Of a stretch of 36,167 nucleotides of DNA, positions 15,969 to 22,914 are shown one piece after another. Both the position numbers and the translations under genes were made by a program. Within the stretch, counting starts at the first letter, position 1; every line of letters starts with the position of its first letter. Below the pieces are notes generated by a model, which was not told the DNA's origin, ran no database searches, and saw only the letters and a list, made by a program, of their open reading frames with translations. This stretch comes from a virus, in IMG/VR virus record IMGVR_UViG_3300025168_013319, positions 1 through 36,167 of that record. The stretch is one strand, 5' to 3'.

Positions 15969-16353
15969 TTGGACAAAACCAACAGTCCAGATGCTTGGTA
16001 GATGGCAACCGTGGCACGATGGACACAGTGCCTTGTTTGAGAAAGCACTTGAAAAAACCGGCCAGGTATGTATTATGTGTCGAGAAGTCGGTGGAGTTGA
16101 TGCTGGTGTAGAAGGACAGGCAGACAATCCATTTGAGTTTGATGAGGTTGCTGCACGAATCATAGAGGTGTTGGCAGAAAAAGGTTATGAGTATGGAGTT
16201 GAGTACATGATCCTTCGGATCCCTAATGTTATTGATATATCATACGGCAGAACTGTCGGTTACACCTTTACTGAACATGATCTTGGTGAGGAAGTTCATG
16301 GTATTTCCGCGACTAAGGTTAGAGCAGAAATGCGATCACGCGGAGAACTTTGA
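15961..16353 (+). CDS. Small nucleotidyltransferase, TagD/cytidylyltransferase type
   Basis: The 130-residue protein carries GRWQPWHDGH (13-22), the HxGH nucleotide-binding motif, and the closing HGISATKVRAEM, equivalent to the ISSTxIR motif of glycerol-3-phosphate cytidylyltransferases and related adenylyltransferases. It would join CTP or ATP to a phosphorylated small substrate. The sulfotransferase next door makes a link with sulfate activation tempting, because ATP sulfurylase shares the nucleotidyltransferase fold, but size and motifs favour the cytidylyl/adenylyl group. GAGGAG lies eight bases before the ATG. The stop directly abuts the next start. Confidence 0.78.
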   Translation: MFDWTKPTVQMLGRWQPWHDGHSALFEKALEKTGQVCIMCREVGGVDAGVEGQADNPFEFDEVAARIIEVLAEKGYEYGVEYMILRIPNVIDISYGRTVGYTFTEHDLGEEVHGISATKVRAEMRSRGEL

Positions 16354-17256
16354 ATGCCCATTGCCCATTGCACCGGACCATGGTCTGGTTTGTATTTAGA
16401 TCTACCCTTCAAGTGTCATGTAGACACTAGACTCGTATCTAATTTCACCAGAGAATCAGACACAAAGTATGTTTACATTGACAGTGAACCGCCGTGGTCA
16501 TGTTCATCGATCGATGAGATTAAATCTGCTGCGGAGCGATATGATTTAATTATGACAACATATAACGAGGACATCATCGAACAGATCCCCGGTTCAATCA
16601 TGTATCATGTTCACCATGATCCTTACATAGACCCTGCATATAAACCAGAGTTTGATGAGAAAAAGTTTTATGTCAGTTACCTTGTTTCTAATTGGAAAGA
16701 AACAAAGCACGGTTTCTGGATTCGTAAACCAGCAGCAGAAATTCTGTCTAATCACAGTGTTCCGCACAAGGTATGGTCTGGTCGTCGAACTCCATACCCC
16801 GGCGCCGAACTGTTACCACAAACATACCCACCCACCGTGTTGGATGATTATAATAAATCAATTATGTTTGATGCTATGTTTTCTATCGCGGTGGAGAATC
16901 ATATCCAAAGAAATCACTGGCAAGAAAAAATCCTTGGGTGCTTCTGGACACGAACCGTTCCTATCTACTTCGGTGCGCCGAACCTATCTGAGTTTGGATT
17001 CAGAGAGGATGGGATCTTTCAGTTTGATACTGAAGAAGAGTTGTCTGACATTCTAGATAGTCTTAGTCCTGAGTTGTATGAAGAAATGAAGGAAGCAATC
17101 GAACATAACTTTCAACTCGTCATGAGTGACTACAATATTTCGCAGCATGTTGATATCGCAAACGGGATCACCAAATATTTTCTTGGTGATGTGCCAGAGG
17201 CAAATCGATTTGTCAGTGTAGAAGAATTTAATAAAGGATGGCCATGGAAGAAGTAA
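16354..17256 (+). CDS. Family 10 (fucosyltransferase-like) glycosyltransferase
   Basis: GT10 enzymes transfer fucose from GDP-fucose. The 300-residue protein has the diagnostic C-terminal donor region: MFDAMFSIAVENH (about 172-184), then WQEKILGCFWTRTVPIYFGA (about 189-208) and PNLSEF, matching the EKxxxxxxxGTVPVxxGAP pattern. A GDP-mannose 4,6-dehydratase at 21056 could start GDP-fucose synthesis, but the GDP-fucose synthase (Fcl) is not in the window. The donor might therefore be host-made or another GDP-deoxysugar. It starts right after the previous stop with GGAG upstream. Confidence 0.8.
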   Translation: MPIAHCTGPWSGLYLDLPFKCHVDTRLVSNFTRESDTKYVYIDSEPPWSCSSIDEIKSAAERYDLIMTTYNEDIIEQIPGSIMYHVHHDPYIDPAYKPEFDEKKFYVSYLVSNWKETKHGFWIRKPAAEILSNHSVPHKVWSGRRTPYPGAELLPQTYPPTVLDDYNKSIMFDAMFSIAVENHIQRNHWQEKILGCFWTRTVPIYFGAPNLSEFGFREDGIFQFDTEEELSDILDSLSPELYEEMKEAIEHNFQLVMSDYNISQHVDIANGITKYFLGDVPEANRFVSVEEFNKGWPWKK

Positions 17257-17957
17257 TAGATAATCCAATTATAGTAGACAAAGACTTTGACTACACTGGT
17301 TCGGGGAAGTTGCTTCGTGCCAAGAATCCAAACGAACCAATCTTCAGTGTCGTGGGACATTCTCTGAAAGTTTCTATAACTGCGGTGACTGTTGACAACG
17401 ATCAAACACTAGTAGAGTACAGTGATATTGGTTCTGGTGTATTGTGGATTTTGGGATGTCAAGCAAAAAAATTAGTTACTGGTTTTGCTCCTGAGTCTAG
17501 TATTGTTGTGGTTGGATCTCAAGTTTCGTGTGATTTTCTTGACGATGTAACGGCACTTAACAAACTAACAAGGGCAAATTTAGGCAACACCCGCGAGTAC
17601 AATGATGCCGTCGTCAATCCTATCCTGCATAACGAACCAACACCCGGAGAAGTTTTGACATTTCAACTAAAAAAGAATTTGACAAACGGTATTGGATGTG
17701 TTATAGTTAAGAATGAAAACATAACATATGTTGGAGGATTTGCTGGTGATCCAATCACGTTAGATTTAAACAACAATCCCACTGTATGGGAATGTTGCTC
17801 CCTAAATAATAGTAACAATTTACCCAGTAAATCAATTTTTATTAATTCATATCTTTCATCGTATTATGATGAAGATAACTTCGTTCATATTAATCCCCGT
17901 TCAACATTTGACTTGAAAGAACCTATCAAGTTCGCTGATAGAAAGAAAGGATCATAA
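17244..17957 (+). CDS. Hypothetical protein, beta-strand-rich
   Basis: This 237-residue protein matches no family I recognise. It looks like alternating short beta strands (VSITAVTVDND, SSIVVVGSQVSC, ITYVGGFAGDPITL), with no transmembrane segment, no DXD motif and no cofactor loop. Position between a GT10-like transferase and a CitE-like protein suggests a part in the same glycan pathway or a modified structural protein. ATG 17244 is preferred to ATG 17238 because AAAGGA at about 17232-17237 then has normal spacing. It overlaps the GT10-like gene by 13 bases and shares one base with the next gene. Confidence 0.6.
   Translation: MEEVIDNPIIVDKDFDYTGSGKLLRAKNPNEPIFSVVGHSLKVSITAVTVDNDQTLVEYSDIGSGVLWILGCQAKKLVTGFAPESSIVVVGSQVSCDFLDDVTALNKLTRANLGNTREYNDAVVNPILHNEPTPGEVLTFQLKKNLTNGIGCVIVKNENITYVGGFAGDPITLDLNNNPTVWECCSLNNSNNLPSKSIFINSYLSSYYDEDNFVHINPRSTFDLKEPIKFADRKKGS
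17679..17707 (+). promoter_or_regulatory. Candidate sigma70-type promoter with extended -10
   Basis: TTGACA at 17679-17684, 17-base spacer ending TGT, then TATAGT at 17702-17707: 11 of 12 consensus bases plus TGn. It is inside the hypothetical gene, about 250 bases before the aldolase-like gene, and could start a transcript for the second half of the island. Confidence 0.4.
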
Positions 17958-18481
17958 TGATTTTACTATCGAACCACCTACTTACTCTACCCGAATTCCA
18001 AAACGTGAAGAATGTTGTTGTAAGAATCAACATGGCACATGTGAAGGACAAGACCGAATTGGACAAGTTTGTTAATGTCGGTAAGGATATCTTTCTAGAT
18101 TATCCAAAGGGCAGAAGTAAACCACCACGACCAACCCTACATGTCCCAGATGCACTAGAGATGATGGCAAAGTATCCGAACATCAAATACTTTGCAGTGT
18201 CAAACATCGAGACTCCATCTGAAGTGAACATGATCGCAAGTGTCCTCCCAGAACATGTTAATTTCTGTCCTAAGATTGAAACTGTCAAGGGTGTGGTTGG
18301 ACTGGAAAAGATTTTCCAGACTGGACATGTTAAGCACATCATGCTTGACGCAGAAGATCTTTACACGGACACACAGAACGATGTCGAACTGTTCCTACAG
18401 TTGAAGGAAAGAGTACGAGCAACGTGTAAGCAGTATGATGTGGAATGTCTGGAACTCTACGGTGTAGTGTTCAAAGGATGA
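17957..18481 (+). CDS. CitE/HpcH-HpaI-like aldolase/lyase (short)
   Basis: The 174-residue protein resembles the central and C-terminal strands of the CitE/HpcH TIM-barrel family, which make or break C-C bonds with pyruvate, oxaloacetate or acyl-CoA. NVVVRINMAHV (about 19-29) gives the strand arginine. NFCPKIETVKGVVGLEKI (about 100-117) carries the metal-binding glutamate with the K-I-E-T pattern, and HIMLDAEDLYTD (about 127-138) matches the GxxDLxxD metal aspartate strand. Length is well below the usual 250-300, so it is a minimal or shortened barrel. With a CMP-sugar synthetase in the island, a 2-keto-3-deoxy sugar acid could be its product, but this is speculation. Confidence 0.6.
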   Translation: MILLSNHLLTLPEFQNVKNVVVRINMAHVKDKTELDKFVNVGKDIFLDYPKGRSKPPRPTLHVPDALEMMAKYPNIKYFAVSNIETPSEVNMIASVLPEHVNFCPKIETVKGVVGLEKIFQTGHVKHIMLDAEDLYTDTQNDVELFLQLKERVRATCKQYDVECLELYGVVFKG

Positions 18482-18888
18482 AAGTGCATTCAAAAATTGA
18501 ACCCGATACTCTTATTGCAATTGTCAATCGATTTGACGATATATCAGAGTATCGAACAGATCTATCTCCTCCTGAAGAATTCTTACAGGGTTGTGCGAGA
18601 AAAATTTCTAAGTCTGTACAAGTCCCAGCACATAAACATATAGGGATTGTTAGAGAAACCACGATCACACAGGAGAGTTGGATCATTCATAAAGGCAGTG
18701 TTCGTGTTGCTTACTATGACATTGATGATTCTTTTTTGTTGGAGACGGATCTTCATGAAGGTGACTGTGCAATATTATATCGAGGGGGACATTCCCTTGA
18801 AGTTCTAGAAGACAATACTATTTTCTATGAGTTTAAAACCGGTCCTTACTTTGGTGTGGATGCAGATAAGGAAAATTTAAATGTATAA
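18478..18888 (+). CDS. Cupin-fold protein
   Basis: A 136-residue single-domain cupin: VQVPAHKHIGIVRETTITQ (about 44-62) has the HxH of cupin motif 1, WIIHKGSVRVAYYD a middle strand, and EGDCAILYRGGHSLEVLED motif 2 with its histidine. Such proteins in sugar clusters are often isomerases or binding proteins. Substrate unknown. ATG 18478 makes an ATGA overlap with the aldolase-like stop; an in-frame ATG at 18445 lies in that gene. It overlaps the methyltransferase start by eight bases. Confidence 0.75.
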   Translation: MKVHSKIEPDTLIAIVNRFDDISEYRTDLSPPEEFLQGCARKISKSVQVPAHKHIGIVRETTITQESWIIHKGSVRVAYYDIDDSFLLETDLHEGDCAILYRGGHSLEVLEDNTIFYEFKTGPYFGVDADKENLNV

Positions 18889-20056
18889 AATTTTAGACTT
18901 GGGTATGCATCCTTATGCAGATACATTCATCGGTAAAGATCAATTAAATTTGTCCGAACCTGTTTATCCCTTAGAGTGTTTTCTGGACACAGATACAGGC
19001 GAAGTCAGACTTGGTACTCAAACTGAACCCGATGAGAGATATAATCTATATGATTATTCTTACACATCATCAAATTCTAATTTTTCTAGAACACACTGGA
19101 TTTCATATGCAAATGAAGTCAGTGAATTTTTGAATTTACCCGAAGGTTCCTCTGTTATTGAAATTGGATCTAATGATGGATTCCTGACAAAGCAATTCAT
19201 TGATAGAGGTTTTGATGCGATTGGTGTTGATCCTTCACCATACATGTGTTCTTTGGCAAACGAACGTGGTGTCCCAACATATAATACACTCTTCACCAGC
19301 AAGTCTGTCCCCACAATCAAACAAGATTTTAGATCTGCTGATTTAGTTGTTGCCAACAATGTATTTAATCATGCAAACGATACAGTAGACTTCGCTCAGG
19401 GTGTATCGGATTTGTTGTGTGATGATGGTGTGTTTGTATACGAACTTCCTTATTGGTACAATACAATCCGCGACGGTAAGTTTGATCAGATCTATCATGA
19501 ACATGTGACTTATTTCACAGCAAAATTTTCTTATGAAATGTTGAAGAGAGTTGGACTGGAGATATTTCATATCGAGGTAGTGGATTATCACGGAGGATCC
19601 CTTCGTGTGTTTGCTCGTAAATGTTCGAACGTACAACTACAACCTATAACTGAAGAATTTATTCAACGTGAAACTGAGTTTGGATTATTTGAACCAAGTA
19701 TGTACAAGAAGTTCCAGACAAAATTAACAGACGATAGGAACAAATTCCTCAGTAAAATCTATGACATAAAGTCAAAGGGATACCCTATTGTTGCCGTTGG
19801 TGCTGCCGCCAAGGGAAATACATTTTTAAATTACTACAATCTAGATAAAACAGTTTTAGATTATGTAACAGATATATCTGAACATAAGCAAGGAAAGTAT
19901 ACTCCGCTGACCAGAATTCCCATAGTCTCTGATGAGATATTTTCTAGATATGATAAAGTTTATGCTTTGATTTTATCTTGGAATATTTCAGACATCATAA
20001 AGACATCGTTGAACAAGATAAATAGTAACATAGAATTTATATCATTACCGGAGTGA
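18881..20056 (+). CDS. Sugar C-methyltransferase (TylC3/NovU/EvaC family), N-terminal zinc knuckle missing
   Basis: These enzymes add a methyl group to carbon 3 (or 5) of NDP-4-keto-deoxysugars. The 391-residue protein has the family layout: an N-terminal ILDLGMHPYADTF segment, SAM-binding IEIGSNDGFL (about 90-99), VANNVFNHANDT, YHEHVTYFT (about 204-212) and the C-terminal domain with VAVGAAAKGNTFLNYY (about 303-318). The family normally opens with a cysteine-pair zinc site before LDLG; here the protein starts at that point, so the zinc knuckle is absent. Catalytic parts are present. It fits a role on the product of the dehydratase at 21056 and would give a branched-chain sugar. Confidence 0.85.
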   Translation: MYKILDLGMHPYADTFIGKDQLNLSEPVYPLECFLDTDTGEVRLGTQTEPDERYNLYDYSYTSSNSNFSRTHWISYANEVSEFLNLPEGSSVIEIGSNDGFLTKQFIDRGFDAIGVDPSPYMCSLANERGVPTYNTLFTSKSVPTIKQDFRSADLVVANNVFNHANDTVDFAQGVSDLLCDDGVFVYELPYWYNTIRDGKFDQIYHEHVTYFTAKFSYEMLKRVGLEIFHIEVVDYHGGSLRVFARKCSNVQLQPITEEFIQRETEFGLFEPSMYKKFQTKLTDDRNKFLSKIYDIKSKGYPIVAVGAAAKGNTFLNYYNLDKTVLDYVTDISEHKQGKYTPLTRIPIVSDEIFSRYDKVYALILSWNISDIIKTSLNKINSNIEFISLPE

Positions 20057-20058
20057 AA

Positions 20059-20478
20059 ATGAAAATTAAGAATGTTTGGGATGTTCCGAGTCCCCCTCTA
20101 GAAAAGCACGAAGATAATAGGGGCATGATCGTTGATGTTTTCTATAACGAAAGCATAGATCATGTTGCCACTATCAAATCAAATGCAAATTGTCTTCGGG
20201 GTAATCACTACCACAAAGAAACAACACAACACATTTTAATAACCGCTGGTTCCCTTGAGTATTGGTACAAACCAATTGACTCTAACGAACCTGCCAAATA
20301 TGTCGTGGCAAATGTTGGGGATATGGTTTCTACTCCACCCAACGAAATCCATGCTCTAGTTATTGGTGATGATGGAAATGAATTTATAGTTTTTAGTCAA
20401 GGTCTTAGAGGTGGATCTGATTATGAAAGTGATACGTTCCGTGTTGATTCCATTGTACCGGAAGATAGATTAAAATGA
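20059..20478 (+). CDS. Cupin protein, sugar epimerase/isomerase-like
   Basis: A 139-residue cupin related in pattern to RmlC-like and FdtA/WxcM-like sugar enzymes: EDNRGMIVDVF (about 18-28), then LRGNHYHKETTQHILITAGS (about 46-65) with the HYHK metal/substrate site, YWYKP, and GDMVSTPPNEIHALV with the second histidine. It probably changes the stereochemistry or keto position of an NDP-deoxysugar. ATG 20059 has CCGGAG six bases before it; GTG 20053 overlaps the previous stop and is an alternative. It overlaps the aminotransferase start by four bases. Confidence 0.75.
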   Translation: MKIKNVWDVPSPPLEKHEDNRGMIVDVFYNESIDHVATIKSNANCLRGNHYHKETTQHILITAGSLEYWYKPIDSNEPAKYVVANVGDMVSTPPNEIHALVIGDDGNEFIVFSQGLRGGSDYESDTFRVDSIVPEDRLK

Positions 20479-21059
20479 ATTATGTCGATCAGTTTGAAAA
20501 TGCTATAGCAGAGTTTTACGGTGCGCCTTACGCAGTTGCCGTTGACTGTTGTACACATGGAATAGAGTTGTGTCTGAGATATACGAAGTCCAATGACGTA
20601 AGTATCCCAACAAGAACTTATCTTTCTATCCCAATGACTGCCGAGAAACTTGGACTGTCGTGGGTTTGGAACGACGAAGACTGGCAAGATTACTACACGA
20701 TAGGAAATACAAACATTATAGACGCTGCCGTATTTTGGAAACGTGGAGGTTACATACCCGACACATTTATGTGTTTGAGTTTTCAGTTCCAGAAGCACCT
20801 CAGTTTAGGTCGTGGAGGCATGATCTTAACCGATGATAAAAATGCTGCTTTGTCCTTGAAAAAGATGTCATATGATGGTAGAATACCTAATGTGCCATGG
20901 AGGGAACAGAATGTTGATACTATGGGATATCATTATTACATGACACCCGAAACTGCACAACTTGGTTTAGATAAACTAGACGAAGTAATTGATACAAAAC
21001 CGCGTGAATGGTTAGTGACTGACTATCCGGACTTAAGAAATATGGAGATTTTTAAATGA
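20475..21059 (+). CDS. Compact DegT/DnrJ/EryC1-type sugar aminotransferase
   Basis: Members use PLP to put an amino group on NDP-keto-sugars. This one is 194 residues instead of about 370. It keeps FYGAPYAVAVDCCTHGIELC (about 14-33) at the PLP-phosphate region, VSIPTRTYLSIP, DAAVFW with the PLP aspartate, and SFQFQKHLSLGRGGM (102-116) with Schiff-base lysine K107. The C-terminal small domain is nearly absent. The frame is intact and both ends overlap neighbours by four bases, so it is a compact gene rather than a decayed one. With Gmd next to it, GDP-4-keto-6-deoxymannose would be a reasonable substrate (perosamine-type product). Confidence 0.75.
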   Translation: MNYVDQFENAIAEFYGAPYAVAVDCCTHGIELCLRYTKSNDVSIPTRTYLSIPMTAEKLGLSWVWNDEDWQDYYTIGNTNIIDAAVFWKRGGYIPDTFMCLSFQFQKHLSLGRGGMILTDDKNAALSLKKMSYDGRIPNVPWREQNVDTMGYHYYMTPETAQLGLDKLDEVIDTKPREWLVTDYPDLRNMEIFK

Positions 21060-22036
21060 GTAAAGTGGCATTTATTACGGGTATCTCTGGTCAAGATGGG
21101 AGTTATCTAACAGAACATCTTCTTGATCAGGGTTATGAAGTTCATGGTATTGTTCGGAGACAATCGACATCCGAGAATCAAGAGTCCAGACTAAATCACC
21201 TAGAAAATCACGATAGGTTACACACCCGATATGGTGACTTGCTTGATCCAACATCTTTATCTCAAGTGATGATTGATGCTAAACCAACACACATCTTCAA
21301 CCTCGGTGCCATGAGTCATGTCCGAGTTAGTTTTGATGTGCCACAATTTACGATCGAGACAAATGGAATCGGCGTGCTTAGTATGTTGGAACTGTATCGT
21401 CAGCACTGTCCAGAGGCAAAGTTCTATCAAGCATCTTCTTCTGAAATGTTTGGTAACTCTGTAGACGAAGATGGTTTCCAACGAGAAACAACTCCACTTA
21501 CTCCAGTCAGTCCATACGGTTGCTCGAAGGTTCTGGGATATAATCTAGTTCGTCACTATCGCAATGCGTACAACCTTCATGCATGTAACGGTATTCTCTT
21601 CAACCACGAATCTCCACGCCGCGGTTCCAACTTTGTAACCAGCAAGGTAGTCAAGACTGCCGTCCAAATCAAACTTGGACTTGTGGATAAACTAGAACTA
21701 GGTAACATGGATTCGTATAGAGACTGGGGACACTCCAAGGATTATACTCGTGGAATGATTGATATCATCAATCACGATGTGGCAGATGACTTTGTTCTTT
21801 CGACTGGTGAGACACACTCGGTTCGTGATCTTGTTGATGTGGTATTCAGTCACCTCGATTTGAACTGGGAAGACTACGTTGTACAGAATCCAAAGTACAT
21901 GCGTCCAGAAGAACTGAAGTACCTGAAAGGTGATTGCACAAAGGCAAAAGAAACTTTCGGATTTAAACTTGAGTACACATTTGAATCGATGATGCACGAA
22001 ATGGTGGATCATTGGATGGAAGTATTTAAACGATGA
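21056..22036 (+). CDS. gmd: GDP-mannose 4,6-dehydratase
   Basis: Gmd converts GDP-mannose to GDP-4-keto-6-deoxymannose, the branch point for GDP-fucose, perosamine, colitose and rhamnose. The 326-residue protein is typical: ITGISGQDGSYLTEHLL (7-23) is the NADP loop, HGIVRRQS and the YGDLLD segment follow, then ASSSEMFGN with the catalytic S/E, SPYGCSK with Y and K, and LFNHESPRRGSNFVTSKV (about 180-197), the Gmd signature. The end ESMMHEMVDHW is also family-like. It overlaps both neighbours by four bases. It supplies the keto-deoxysugar on which the adjacent aminotransferase, C-methyltransferase and cupins could act. Confidence 0.95.
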   Translation: MSKVAFITGISGQDGSYLTEHLLDQGYEVHGIVRRQSTSENQESRLNHLENHDRLHTRYGDLLDPTSLSQVMIDAKPTHIFNLGAMSHVRVSFDVPQFTIETNGIGVLSMLELYRQHCPEAKFYQASSSEMFGNSVDEDGFQRETTPLTPVSPYGCSKVLGYNLVRHYRNAYNLHACNGILFNHESPRRGSNFVTSKVVKTAVQIKLGLVDKLELGNMDSYRDWGHSKDYTRGMIDIINHDVADDFVLSTGETHSVRDLVDVVFSHLDLNWEDYVVQNPKYMRPEELKYLKGDCTKAKETFGFKLEYTFESMMHEMVDHWMEVFKR

Positions 22037-22914
22037 GTTATTTGGTTACAGGTGGTGCAGGATTTATCGGTAGTAACTTAGTCGAGACTCTTCTTTCTGA
22101 TGGAAGAGAAGTTGTTTGTTTGGATAAGAATGCTCACGGAACTTGGCATCCAAATTCTAAAAACTACGTTGGTTCCATTAACAATGTTCCTCTACTCACC
22201 GAAGTGATTGATCGCTACAATATAGACACGATCTTTCACATGGCAGCAGAAGCAAGTATTCAAGTTTCATTGGAAGATCCCGTACATACTACACGACAGA
22301 ATGTTTTAGGAACGAATAGAGTTCTTCAGACTGCAAGAGAATGTGGTGTAGAACGTGTCATTTTTTCTTCCACCTGTGCCGTATATGAGTGCGATCACCT
22401 GATTCAATGCGAGTCCTCTCATCTGAAACCAACACTGAATCCGTATGCGTTGTCAAAATATTGTGCTGAACAATTGTGTGAGTATTACAACAACGATCTC
22501 AATGTAAACACCTTTCGTTACTTCAACGTATACGGAAACGGACATCGTGTCGATGGAGCATATCCTCCAGTGATTGCAATTTTCATGGAGAGGTATAAGA
22601 ACGGTCTTCCTCTGGAGATTGTTGGAACCGGAGAACAGAAACGAGATTTTGTTAATGTCTCTGATGTGGTTCGTGCCAATGTAATGATGGCAGATTCTGA
22701 CATCAAGGGTGGGATTTATAATGTTGGTTCTGGTGTAAACCATTCAGTGAAGGAACTTGCCAACATGATATCAAAAAACCAAATACATATAGAGCAGAGA
22801 AAAGGTGAAGTCACCACCACTCTTGCGAACATTCATAAAATTAAAACTGAATTGAACTGGTCACCCGAAACTTCTATCGGGGACTGGATAAAAAATGAAC
22901 TGGAGATGAGTTGA
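22033..22914 (+). CDS. NAD-dependent sugar epimerase/dehydratase (GalE-like)
   Basis: An extended SDR of 293 residues: TGGAGFIGSNLVE (6-18) binds NAD, FHMAAEASIQVS (about 67-78) follows, the catalytic set is SSTCAVYE (112-119) and YALSK, and RYFNVYGNGHR plus RDFVNVSDVV are typical of UDP-glucose 4-epimerases. At about 293 residues it is a little shorter than GalE (about 338). A nucleotide-sugar epimerase is likely; donor nucleotide cannot be told. It shares four bases with gmd, and its stop overlaps the start of the glycosyltransferase. Confidence 0.87.
   Translation: MSYLVTGGAGFIGSNLVETLLSDGREVVCLDKNAHGTWHPNSKNYVGSINNVPLLTEVIDRYNIDTIFHMAAEASIQVSLEDPVHTTRQNVLGTNRVLQTARECGVERVIFSSTCAVYECDHLIQCESSHLKPTLNPYALSKYCAEQLCEYYNNDLNVNTFRYFNVYGNGHRVDGAYPPVIAIFMERYKNGLPLEIVGTGEQKRDFVNVSDVVRANVMMADSDIKGGIYNVGSGVNHSVKELANMISKNQIHIEQRKGEVTTTLANIHKIKTELNWSPETSIGDWIKNELEMS

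Noticed and set aside
20475-21059. DegT-like gene as a truncated pseudogene
   Set aside because: The frame is clean, the lysine and PLP residues are kept, and both ends make four-base overlaps, so it looks like a working short gene.
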